This document shows, piece by piece, positions 54,529-64,000 of a stretch of DNA of 64,000 bases. The DNA lies in contig JAGTXX020000011.1 in assembly GCA_019044685.2 (NCBI GenBank), positions 1,922,001-1,986,000 of the forward strand, read 5' to 3'. Under the pieces are notes generated by a model. It did not search any database. It was not told the DNA's origin and saw only the letters and a list, made by a program, of their open reading frames with translations. The translations under genes and the position numbers were made by a program. Numbering within the stretch: position 1 is the first letter of the stretch; each line of letters begins with the position of its first letter. This DNA comes from Nannochloris sp. 'desiccata'. Taxonomy: Eukaryota; Chlorophyta; Trebouxiophyceae; Chlorellales; Chlorellaceae.

Positions 54529-54823
54529 AAAGATTTTGAGCGAAAAACACTTGCTTTTTGAATATTTAATATATATATGTAAAGATTGATGGTGAATAGT
54601 TTGAAAAAGCTGGCATAGATACGTAGAAATAGTGGTAAATTAAACGAGTGACAGCCGTCGTCCTTGGCAAATCTCAAGGACTGGCTAGATTTGGGCGCAA
54701 ACTAAATCCAGTTGAAAATCCAAAGATTTCCCCTTCAAAGCTGCTGTTCCCTCACCATCTGCAGCATTATCTAATATCATATAATCTTTAAAGTAATTCA
54801 ATTAACAAATCAACACAGCAACC

Positions 54824-55764
54824 ATGCAGTCTACTCGCTCTTTCACTGGCATCAAGGCCACCACTACCCGCGTAAGTTAATTATTCTCATTGTGCATATT
54901 TGGCCCACATCTGCTGCTCTTTGAGTTTGATACGCCTCTTTCAGTGTTGATCATGCATGACCACTCCTATGCGTAGCTCTGCTGGTTGCGGTATTGCTCA
55001 TCGGTGTTCAATTCTTGACGATATCTCGATTCTATCCTTCTCAATGTTCACTCCTTATGATTCTTTCTCCCTATCTTTCATTGCAGGGAAACGTCGCTGC
55101 CCGCGCTGAGTTCTACGGTGCTGACCGCGCCAAGTTCCTCGGCCCCTTCACCCCTGATGTCTCTTACCTCAAGGGTGAGTACCCCGGTGACTACGGCTGG
55201 GATACCGCTGGTATGTCCGCTGACCCCGAGACCTTTGCCCGCTACAGGGAAATCGAGGTCATCCACGCTCGCTGGGCTATGCTTGGTGCTCTTGGCTGTG
55301 TTACCCCTGAGCTCCTCCAGCGCAACGGCTCCATCGACTTCGGTGAGGCCGTTTGGTTCAAGGTCGGGGCCAACATTTTCGGTGATGGTGGCCTCAACTA
55401 CCTCGGTAACCCCGCTCTTATCCACGCCCAGTCTATCACTGCTACTCTCTTCACCCAGGTTATCCTCATGGGTCTCATTGAGGGATACCGCGTAAATGGT
55501 GGACCTGCTGGTGAGGGTCTCGATCCCCTCTACCCCGGTGAGGCTTTCGACCCCTTGGGCCTTGCTGACGACCCCGATGCTTTCGCTGAGCTCAAGGTCA
55601 AGGAAATCAAAAATGGACGCCTTGCTATGTTCTCCATGTTTGGTTTCTTCATTCAGGCTATGGTCACTGGCAAGGGGCCCCTCGAGAACTTGTCTGACCA
55701 CTTGGCTGATCCCCTCGTCAACAACGGTTTCGCTTCTGCCACCAAGTTTGTCCCCGGCAACTAA
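54824..55764 (+). CDS. LHCB: Chlorophyll a/b-binding light-harvesting protein (Lhcb/LHCII type)
   Basis: Exon 1 (54824-54871, 16 codons, [16 protein letters not shown]) joins in phase 0 to exon 2 (55087-55764); 241 residues. The context ACCATGC at the start is favourable. After a very short leader comes [14 protein letters not shown], then helix 1 with chlorophyll ligands ([16 protein letters not shown]), helix 2 ([17 protein letters not shown]) and helix 3 ([20 protein letters not shown]), ending [13 protein letters not shown] and TKFVPGN, as in LHCII. The WYxxxR trimerisation motif reads FYGADR. The extended basic, phosphorylatable N terminus of typical LHCII is nearly absent. Codons are strongly C-ending (GCC, CTC, GAG), as expected of a highly expressed photosynthesis gene and unlike its neighbours. 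Confidence 0.95.
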
Positions 55765-56457
55765 GCAATAGCCTACTCTAGTTGTTGTCTTTTATTGTTG
55801 AGTGCGCGTTCTAAATACTTGCTGCTAGCTTAACTCGAGCCCTAAAAGTACCCACCCCTCCCATTTATTTAAAAAGGAATTTTGACGCTTGAGAAGTCAA
55901 ATTTATTCTATCTTTCTACCTCCTTCCTTTAAACCCTAAACATATGAGTATTCCTTTGGCGAGGACATAAAACAAGGTTTTTGACTTTTGTTGTTCCTTG
56001 TTCTTTCACCCTAAAATTTTCCGTTTAAACTGAAGTTTAAAGGGTCCAAATAACCAACCGCTCTTTCCTAGGCGCCGCCAAGACCTCTGTGTTCTGTTTT
56101 TACTCCTTTTCTTGGTGGGCCTTTTATGTAATGATTAATTTGATGGCATTTCCTTTTGTAAGATTGATACTTTTATTGAACTTCTATTCAACCCTAAAGC
56201 AGTGCCCAAAAGTGGGTGGTGCAAAAAGGAGAGGAGGAAGAAGGAATTCCACATTTGAAAAAGATTCCAAACCAAACCTTGCCACAAATTTGACAGCAAC
56301 ATTTCGTAAAGGTTTCCCTTGGTATTTTATTAATTCATAATATAAGACTGAGCAATAAGAGTGTGCGTGTCGGTTTAGGGCAATTCGGTTTTGCAATGAA
56401 AGACTGTTCGATTAACTAACTGTCCATCCTACGTATATTGCGAAATGCACTTGTATC
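55765..56457. other. Intergenic region with four telomere-type CCCTAAA words
   Basis: About 690 bp holding the LHC 3' UTR and the promoter of the metallophosphoesterase gene. CCCTAAA, the complement of the TTTAGGG plant-type telomere unit, occurs at 55840, 55934, 56009 and 56192, always in the same orientation. The copy at 55931-55939 is a full AAACCCTAA telo-box. A possible ORF at 56089 is short and unsupported. Confidence 0.55.
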
Positions 56458-59400
56458 ATGCTAGATAAGACAGCGAGCATGCGGAAACAGCATGAGGATG
56501 TCGCGGCGAGTCCGCTAAACCATACCCAGCACGCATTCTACGTGTGTTCCTTCTTAGCAACATTGAACATTTTTTACGACAGCACCCATCTTTTTTATGA
56601 GCGCTATCACCTCAATAAAAAATGGTTCTACTTATACGGAGCTATGTTTGCTTTCGGGTATCTCTATACTCGCCCTTTGATCAGACGACGATTTGGATCA
56701 GCATCTGAAAGAAATATCAACTGGAGCTCAATATACGCAGTTTGGCTTTGCGCAGCGGTCTTCTACCATAGTCCATCTTTCGCAAGCTTGGGCTTGGACA
56801 TCAAAGCGGATGTATCTATGCTCATCGCTGTATTTTTAGGCTCCCTTTTAATCCTTTCGATCATAAACGCTCTTTATGGTTTAGCTGTCTTGTTTCGGAT
56901 CCTCTCCCCACGTTTATTACATCAGAATTCAGGTCCTAGAGATGCATTCACCACTGTTATTCTCAATTCTGTCAATTTAGCTATCGCATGTTCGCTATAT
57001 TACTCATTGTGTGGCAATGCCCCAAGTGATGATGAATTTGCCATTGCTGGTGGTACTGCTAGTCATAATAGTACTCATGGAGATGTAGTACGAAATTCTG
57101 TATGTGAAAAATGGCTACATCCTCTCTCCGCTGTCCAGCATCCACTCTTCTCTGCATGGGTCATCTACGGAGAAGCAGTAAGCAATGACATAACAACTAC
57201 AACAGCTGGCAGGGGGGGGGGTGGCGGGAGCTCAAGTTATTGGGCGGTCAGTGACAGTGCTACAGCAGCTGCTGCTTTGGTCAATGATGACAGTAGCACT
57301 GAACCCGCGATTTCTCCTGTGTTTACTACCTGGCTGACTATATTTGCAATGCTGGTGGTGAACAGTGTGGCAGATTATGTAGCAGGGGCCACCATGAGCT
57401 CAGCGTACTCAGCAGAAGAGAGGAGAAGTAAGTTGGTGGGAGAAAATTTTATTTATTTATTTGAAAGTATTTGAAACTTAAGCCAGACTATCGGGTGATA
57501 ATTTTTCAAACATATTCAATTTTCTTTCTTTCTAATTGTAGATATGGCATCTGCAAGTCGTCGTGCTGCCTATCGCCGCCTCTACCGCCGCCGTCGCAGC
57601 GCAGACTACACCGCAGCAGATCGCCTTCGCTTTGGAAACACAAGCCTCGATAGTTTTCCTTCTCTAGGCTTCCTTACAAGACCCAACAGCAAGTCAGCAG
57701 GGCTTGATGCTATCCTAAAAACTGTTTCCTCGGTTGGCTCTTTATGGAGCCCGACCAGTTTAGAGACCATTGGCCTTAAAGCAGCCTCAGCATTGCTATT
57801 TAGAGATGATTTTGGCGTTGGATTAAACCCTTCTCCTGCTATAGATGGCGTCTATGACATCACACCAGTGCCTAGTAGCGTACTTGCTGATCCAAAGACT
57901 GCAGCAGGGGTAGGACTACCGATTCCCGCTGATGCTCCCGCTCCGTCATTTCTCCCGATGTTTCCTTGGTATTCTGGCACCTCTGCTGATTTAATAAAGA
58001 CATTTTTTGATCTCATGGTATCTGTAAAGGTATTCTTGGGTAGATTTGATCAGCGCACCATGCAAGCAGTTACGGCAACTACCACTGGGGGGTGCGGGAG
58101 CGCCGCCGCCTCTGCCAGCGGTGTTCCCATAGGCCCCCATGACGGCGATGGTTTCACGTATGAGCATCTCGCTGAGCATGAAGAAGCATGGATTGATTTC
58201 ATTGCTGATACTGGTGATGGAGGCGATTCTACGTACTCGGTGGCACGGTGCATTGCGGCTCCACAGATTACGGTCGAACTCCCAAAAGAGATGCTGGAAG
58301 CTTCCGGAGCCCCTGATGCTACTACTAGTACGAACCAGAAAAGCAGCTACATGACCCCTCCCGCCCACACAACAACAACCACAACAGCAGCAGCAGATAC
58401 TGCAAGTGACAATCCGATAACAAGAGTTTTACCGAGGGCCACGTGTTTAGTCCATGGAGGTGATCTCGCCTATCCAAATCCTTCTGACGAGACGTACGAA
58501 CAGCGTCTATTCAAGGTGTATGAAGATGCACTACCACCTCCTGCGCATATCCACCCTGGTAATTTAGTTATTAACAAACCAGACTTGCCGCCAGAATACT
58601 GGGAAGCAGCAGATAAAGCGTGTTCTTGTTCACATAGTAAAATTATGAGTAGTAGCGGTAAAGAAAACAGAGGCGGTGTGCCATGCCATACCTGTCGTAA
58701 AGCTAAAGTTTTAAATGTCTACGATGGTCCTTCCGCCTTTCTTATTCCTGGGAATCACGACCATTACGATGGATTAGAGACGTTCACTCGTCATATCGTC
58801 CACAAGGGGTGGCTTGGAGGGTGGCTGTTACCACAAGAAAAGTCGTATTTTGCACTCCGCTTGCCGCGAGGGTGGTGGTTGTTTGCCATGGATCTTGCGT
58901 TAGTCGATGATCTCGATATGTCGCAGTACAAATACTTTGCACGGATAGCTGAGGAACGTATGGCACCAAACGACTCTGCTATTATAGTAAGCCATGCTCC
59001 TCAATGGTTGATTAACTGGTTTTGGGGGAAAACTGAAGGCAAAAATTTGAGGCAGCTTTTACGAGGACCTTTGCGTGGCCGTGCTCGAATGCATTTATGT
59101 GGAGATTTGCACTTTTATATGAGGCATAGTTTCAAACCGTACACTGGGACGGCGGCAGGGGCAGGGGGGATCTCGCCGTCACCTTCTGAGATGTCAACGC
59201 CCGCGGGTGGGTCTCCCTTGGGTGGTGGGTCGCCTACCAGCACCCGCTGCCCTACCCCTATATTCACTTCTACAGGCGGTGTGGTTGGTCAACAACAAGG
59301 TATGGGTGGGACCTCTCCCCAAGCATCAGGACAGCTGCACCAAAGCTTATTACATAAACTGAAAGCACTGAGGGCTGCGGGGGGTGCAGGGGTTGGAGGA

Positions 59401-61656
59401 GCATCACCGGCAGCTGGCTCGAGCCCTGTTGTTGCCAGGAGTATCAATAAAGATATTCTAGGAAGTTCACCTAGATCAAAGAAAGGCAATGTTGATGTTA
59501 ATGGTGGAGTATCTATTAAGAAAGGCAGGAATGCTGCTACGTCTCCAGCTGGGTGGAGCACTGAGGATGAAGGAGCAGCAACAGCAGTGGCGTCTGCAGT
59601 GACCTCCTTAGGTGCCTCTCCACCAGATCTAAATGGATCCCTCCACTTCCATCCTGTAGTACCTGGATCAAGTTCAACTACCAATCGTAATACTATCGAT
59701 AATTGTACGAATGGTACTGCTGTTCTTACAAGTAGGTTACCTCCGTTGCCGCCTGGAGCTGCTGCGGGCGGCATCCCATTTAATAAAAGAGGGGGAGAAG
59801 ATGGAGGGGAAAATGATCCTATCGGACCTCAAGCGTGGTGGCCTAACTTGCAGTGCAAAACTCCCAAGGCAGCTGCCGCTGCGGCAGCAGCCAATGGAGG
59901 TAGTCCTTTAGCAGCAGCGATTGCAGCTGTCCCTACGAGCGCTAGTCTTCTTAAGTCGACGGCCGCTACCTCAACCAATCTCCGCAGAAATGCGTATTCA
60001 GCATCTGGTCTGTCTACCATAGATGGAGGAGGGGAATGGGAAGCACCGCCTGCAGGATGGATACTCAACGATCCCGAGCATTTGGTGGTTTGTGGAAGTG
60101 GTGGGGCGTTTCTTCATCCGACCCACGTATTCTCTTATTCTCGGTTCAGACCACCACATGACCCTGCAGCTGGGCCTTTGTACTTGCGCCCTCCTCGTGA
60201 CAAAACTTTTCCTGATACCCAGCAGTACAGCCAAGGACAGGACGGTGGTGGTGGTGGTGCTGGTGCTGGTGCTGGTCACCAAGGCAATAGCTTAGGTGGT
60301 GGAGGAGGACTCCGACGTTCTCTGCCTAGCGACTCAAGCTTATATAGCTTACCTAGATCTACTAAAGATGGTGCACTCAGTGGAAATAATGGCCTCGATT
60401 TCAGTGGGCTTCAACGCCCTACTGGAGGTGAGTATCGTTGCCAAGCTGCTTTCCCAACACCAGAGCAATCCCTCCGCCTTGGTCGGTCAAATTTACACAC
60501 CTTCCGACATGTTAATTCTCGTTTCGATATTATCGGCGGTGTGTTTTATTATTTACTGGTTATATCTGTGCTGCCTCGATGTACTGGCGTTGGAGGAATC
60601 CTCGAGGCGCAGTCTGTAGTGGAAGGGTTGAATTTATTTTTTGGAGCTGGACTGAGCACGATTGCAGAGATTTTCGAGAGCAGTTACATCTCCTTAGCTG
60701 CGTTTGCGTTTTTATTCATTGTGGTATTTGGGTTTGCCGGGTCTGGGGGAGTCGGTGCTATCTCAGGGATCCCTCCGGCGGCCAGAAGACGTCCAGAATA
60801 TAAAGGATTTGCTTTGGCTGTCCGTGCTCGCCTCGGAGGCCTTCCGACCCGACTGGCCTATGCCACTGCCCATGCTGCTGCACACCTCTCTGCTGCAATC
60901 ACGCTGTTGATCTTACTTGAATTAGGTATTGAGATGGTAATGAAGTATGAAGGCGTTGGCCAAGATGGCTATCACTCGTTGTACAAATGGTACCGCTCTT
61001 TTGAAACACTTCATTTCCCCGATCCTGCTGGACTACGCAGCACGCTCAGCACGTTGACTTTAGGTATATATCCAAACGTTTTTAAATGGGCATTTGCTAT
61101 TTTTGATATTCCAGAAGCGATTGCGGTGTCTAGAACTGCCATGTGTACTGCAGGCGGTACAATTGCGGCATTGACTCGATTACAAACTCTTGGGTACTAT
61201 GGAGGAGTCCTGTTGTACTTTTGGGTGCTTGCAACGCCTACTGTTGGCTTAATCTTTGGATTATATCTCTATGTATCTGGGAATTGGCTTCATGTCCACT
61301 ATGATGAGTCGTTTTCAGCGTTGCAAGTACCACATCACAAAGGTTTTCTCCGACTGCATATTACTAAAACAGGAGATCTGGAAGTCTTTGCGCTGGGTTT
61401 GGAAGAAAGCCCTAGTAATTGGCGGGAAGATCCGCGGTGGAAGAGTCCTGGAGGCGGCGGAATTGCTGGAGTCGCTGGGCATAGAGCAAGATGGCCTTCT
61501 CGATGGGTGCCTGTCTTTGAAAGTGCGGGGCTCTTGTTGGGAGGGCGTTTAAGAAAGGGGAGTTTGAAGACAGCAACACCCCCTGAAGCTCAATTGAAGG
61601 TGGTGGACTATTTTTATGTGCCCAAGAGACCTACGAGTACGCAGATACATAGTTAA
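56458..61656 (+). CDS. Giant multi-TM calcineurin-like metallophosphoesterase
   Basis: Exon 1 (56458-57427) and exon 2 (57542-61656) join in phase 1 (AGA A | AT ATG), so what look like two genes are one of 1694 residues. Exon 1 encodes about six TM helices. The phosphoesterase domain has VHGGDLAYPNPSD (about 627), FLIPGNHDHYDG (about 725), IIVSHAPQW (about 805) and HLCGDLHFYMRHSF (about 842), the GD/GNHD/GDxH metal-binding series. A low-complexity insert of about 300 residues (Gly/Ser/Ala/Pro) separates this from VVCGSGGAFLHPTHVF (about 1175). Six or so more TM helices follow from about 1330. The tail is soluble. The membrane-phosphoesterase-membrane layout matches an uncharacterised plant/algal family; substrate is unknown. 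Confidence 0.85.
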
Positions 61657-62352
61657 ATTGATTGGTTTTATTATGAGGGTCTGTGTAGGGCTGCCATAGT
61701 GCGGTGCTGCAGTTGAAAATTATTTTTTGAAAAAGTATTATTTTTTGGTTCTATCCGGATTTTTGTTGTTATTTTTCTTTTTTTATTGATTTCTTACTTT
61801 CATTCTGGAGTGCAGTTTGTATAAAGAGCTTTTTTGCAAGCTATGTTGGCTAGCAGCTCATCTGTTATTCGATTTTTTTTTTGTATCTGTTGCTGGTCGG
61901 TGAAAATTGCCGCTGCAAATTTTTCTATTAAAATATTCAGTATGAATGGAAGAAGTAAAAGATTGAGAGGGCCCTCTCTTCCAGGTGTGAAGTAGAAGGC
62001 GCATGGGCGGGTCGTCACATAGAATTGGGCACTGGCTGGCCTAGAGGGCGATCTAATTCAGGCTGGCCCAGTGGTACTTGATGCTGTGGAAGTTTAAGAG
62101 GTTGCTCGAGGGCTGACTGAACAACATTTTTTAAATAAACTAATTTCAGAAAACCTTGAATATAGACTTCAGAAATACTGATCAAAATTAATTCATCTCA
62201 TTTACACGGAGACCTGGTGGAAAAAGTGAGTGCAGCGTGGTTTTTAGTGATCTAATCAGTTAGTTGGAAATTGGCTAAATTCAAATTTGCCTGACGCTTA
62301 ACAAGCAAGCGCTGCATAGCATAAGTGTATTGATAAGGAGTCATAAATTACC
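61657..62352. other. Intergenic region
   Basis: About 700 bp with T-rich 3' UTR sequence after the phosphoesterase gene and then the MYST promoter. Small open frames on the minus strand (61800-62018) have no support. No RNA gene is recognised. Confidence 0.45.
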
Positions 62353-63760
62353 ATGGTAAGGAGCCATAACTTGTTATGCTGTGCTTTATTATTCAGTTGA
62401 GGATTATTGAGGATTTTTTTTATTTATTTTTACCTCACCATTCTCTGCATTCCACCTGCAGGACAAAGGCAAAGGTGGCAACATCGGCAAAGGCAAAGAA
62501 AATGTCGGCGACGGAGCCCATGGTCACGGTCATGGTCACGGTCATGGTCACGGTCCTACAGCTCCTCCTCATGATCCCATTCCCCGCTCTGAAGTGGTCC
62601 TCCCCTTAGAATCTTTAACCCTCGTAGACTGCCGGTATCGTGATGGCAAGTATTACCCTGCCCGTATTGTCGATCGTCGACCTGTTGAAGGTAAAACTGC
62701 AGCTGATGCTGGCCCAGAAGATTGGGATTACTATGTTCACTATAGAAAGCTAAACCGCCGTATGGATGAGTGGGTAGAGCTCGATAATTTAAACTTAGAT
62801 ACAGTTGTTCCCCCTGAAGTTGATGCGAATGGGAAGAAAAAAAGGACAGAAGAGGAATTTAGTGAAGATGAAGGTGATCACCACGGCATCAGTGTTCAAA
62901 GATTAATGGAGCACGAAGAATTTACAAAAGTGAAGAATGTAGATAGAATTGAGTTGGGGAGGTTTGAAATGGAGACGTGGTACTTCTCTCCATTACCTGC
63001 AGAGTATTCAAATCTTAAAAAACTTTATTTCTGCGAGTACGATTTAGCTTTTTTCAAACGGCGGGAAGAGATGGTTCGACATTTGAAAAAAGTTAGATTA
63101 CTTCATCCTCCTGGTGCAGAAATTTACCGTCACAATGGAATTTCTATGTTTGAGGTCGATGGCAAAAAAGCGAAAACATACTGCCAAAACTTGTGCTACT
63201 TGGCAAAACTGTTCTTAGATCATAAAACCCTGATGAGCGACGTTGATCCTTTCTTGTTCTACGTAATGTGCGAATGTGATGAGCGCGGTGCCCACATTGT
63301 AGGCTACTTCTCTAAAGAAAAAGAATCTGATGCACACTGTAATTTAGCGTGTATCCTCACCTTCCCATCCTACCAAAGAAAAGGCTACGGAAAGTTCTTA
63401 ATTTCTTTCTCTTATGAGCTATCTAAACTAGAAAACAAGCCAGGCACCCCTGAACGGCCGTTATCTGACTTGGGATTACGATCATATCGTAGCTACTGGA
63501 CAAAGGTATTGCTGAATATCCTCAAAGACCATGAAGGGCCTATCAGCGTTAAAGAATTATCTGATCTCACAATGTTTACCACCGAGGACATCATTCAAAC
63601 ATTACAATTTTTAAATATGATACAGTATCAAAAAGGACAGCATGTGATCTGTGCTGCTCCACATGTTATTGAATCGCATTTGAAGAATTGTGGGTCTGAA
63701 GGGTATCCTGTTAATCCTGCAAAGATCGTTTGGAGTCCTCATATTGAAGAGAAATCATAA
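62353..63760 (+). CDS. MYST-family histone acetyltransferase (Esa1/Tip60/HAM type)
   Basis: Exon 1 is just the ATG (62353-62355, ccATG|GTAAGG); exon 2 (62462-63760) begins GAC AAA GGC in phase 0. The product has 433 residues. A Gly/His-rich N terminus (residues 18-34) precedes a chromo-barrel/Tudor-knot (CRYRDGKYYPARIVDRR; YYVHYRKLNRRMDEWVE). The MYST domain has LYFCEYDLAFFKRREEMVRH, HPPGAEIYR, FEVDGKKAKTYCQNLCYL, the autoacetylation lysine in LFLDHKTL, catalytic Cys in NLACILTF, acetyl-CoA loop QRKGYGKFLI and catalytic Glu in FSYELSK. Two of the four C2HC zinc ligands are replaced (CEYD; HLKKV). Acetylates H4 and H2A in NuA4-like complexes. Without exon 1 there is no ATG in frame before the chromo-barrel. 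Confidence 0.92.
62519..62554 (+). repeat. Three exact copies of CATGGTCACGGT
   Basis: A 36 bp in-frame tandem repeat encoding His-Gly six times near the N terminus of the MYST acetyltransferase. All three units are identical, suggesting recent expansion. Confidence 0.95.
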
Positions 63761-64000
63761 GGTTTGAAACGAAATTTACCGGAAAGTTCAGTGCAGAGTG
63801 CTTTTTTGGTTTAGTTGGAATTATTTATTTGTAAGTAGATGAATCAATAATACTAGTATGCATATAGGCATTACAGATCACTGAGTGCTGCAGCCATAAC
63901 TGTTGGAGAGATCAATGTTGGGAGACAGTAGAACACTGGGTCCCTTGGGGGGTCGGCGGGCCATCCTGTTGAGAGTGGTGAAGATAAAGTGTGAAGAAGC
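63761..64000. other. Downstream of MYST gene
   Basis: 240 bp of probable 3' UTR and intergenic sequence to the window end. Nothing recognisable. Confidence 0.4.

Noticed and set aside
55078..55701. 207-codon open frame antisense to the LHC gene, plus two shifted plus-strand frames over the same exon
   Set aside because: The LHC gene has extreme C-ending codon bias, which removes stops from other frames. The LHC reading is certain.
57471..57653. Small plus ORF at the exon 1/2 boundary of the metallophosphoesterase
   Set aside because: It is the intron plus a frame shadow of exon 2.
1..64000. tRNA, rRNA and CRISPR elements
   Set aside because: No T-arm-like GTTCGANTC in a cloverleaf context, no rRNA segment and no regularly spaced direct repeats were found by eye; a covariance-model scan would be needed to exclude small RNAs.

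Overview
The window is nuclear DNA from a photosynthetic eukaryote, most likely a unicellular green alga (Chlorophyta) with a compact genome. The clearest lineage marker is a green-type chlorophyll a/b light-harvesting protein at 54824-55764. It is supported by a plant-type NDC1 quinone reductase with an organellar leader, a MutS2 with a transit-like N terminus and an INSIG-like protein with a plastid-like leader. Introns are spliceosomal (GTAAG donors, pyrimidine tract then CAG or TAG acceptors), about 90-300 bp long, few per gene and mostly close to the start codon. I cannot name the genus from sequence alone.

Layout: 1-10.2 kb holds the start of a CDK-like kinase (minus), a secreted ShKT/FAS1 protein (plus), a small heat-shock protein with a textbook heat-shock element (minus), a three-exon SVIP-like p97-binding protein (minus), XPC/Rad4 (minus) and ceramide kinase (plus). 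10.4-20.4 kb: a coiled-coil protein, Misato/DML1, an ABCG transporter with an EF-hand-like insert, and a basic coiled-coil protein. 20.6-28.5 kb: INSIG-like protein, TFIIS N-domain protein, coiled-coil protein, FAXC/GST-like protein, a degenerate histidine-phosphatase-like protein and NDC1. 28.7-34.4 kb is the only accessory-looking stretch: an orphan ORF, simple repeats, a four-exon gene with an internal duplication, and a stop-interrupted relic that looks like a Crypton-type tyrosine recombinase.

34.4-64 kb: oxysterol-binding protein, TMEM70-like protein, a 1.6-k-residue KEN-box coiled-coil protein, PPP4R2, ORC6, hexokinase, MutS2, XPD/Rad3, LHC, a giant membrane metallophosphoesterase and a MYST histone acetyltransferase.

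Genes alternate strands, so most neighbours are divergent pairs sharing a 190-540 bp promoter or convergent pairs with 100-260 bp between stops. Functionally this is ordinary housekeeping: nucleotide excision repair (XPC, XPD), replication licensing (ORC6), chromatin and transcription (MYST, TFIIS-N), lipid signalling and transport (ceramide kinase, OSBP, INSIG), and organelle biogenesis (TMEM70, Misato, NDC1, LHC). Several genes were only recoverable by joining short exons (SVIP-like, ORC6, hexokinase 5' end, CDK, MYST start). All coordinates are given as the full genomic span, with exons in the evidence. All splice joins were inferred by eye from consensus, frame and family similarity.
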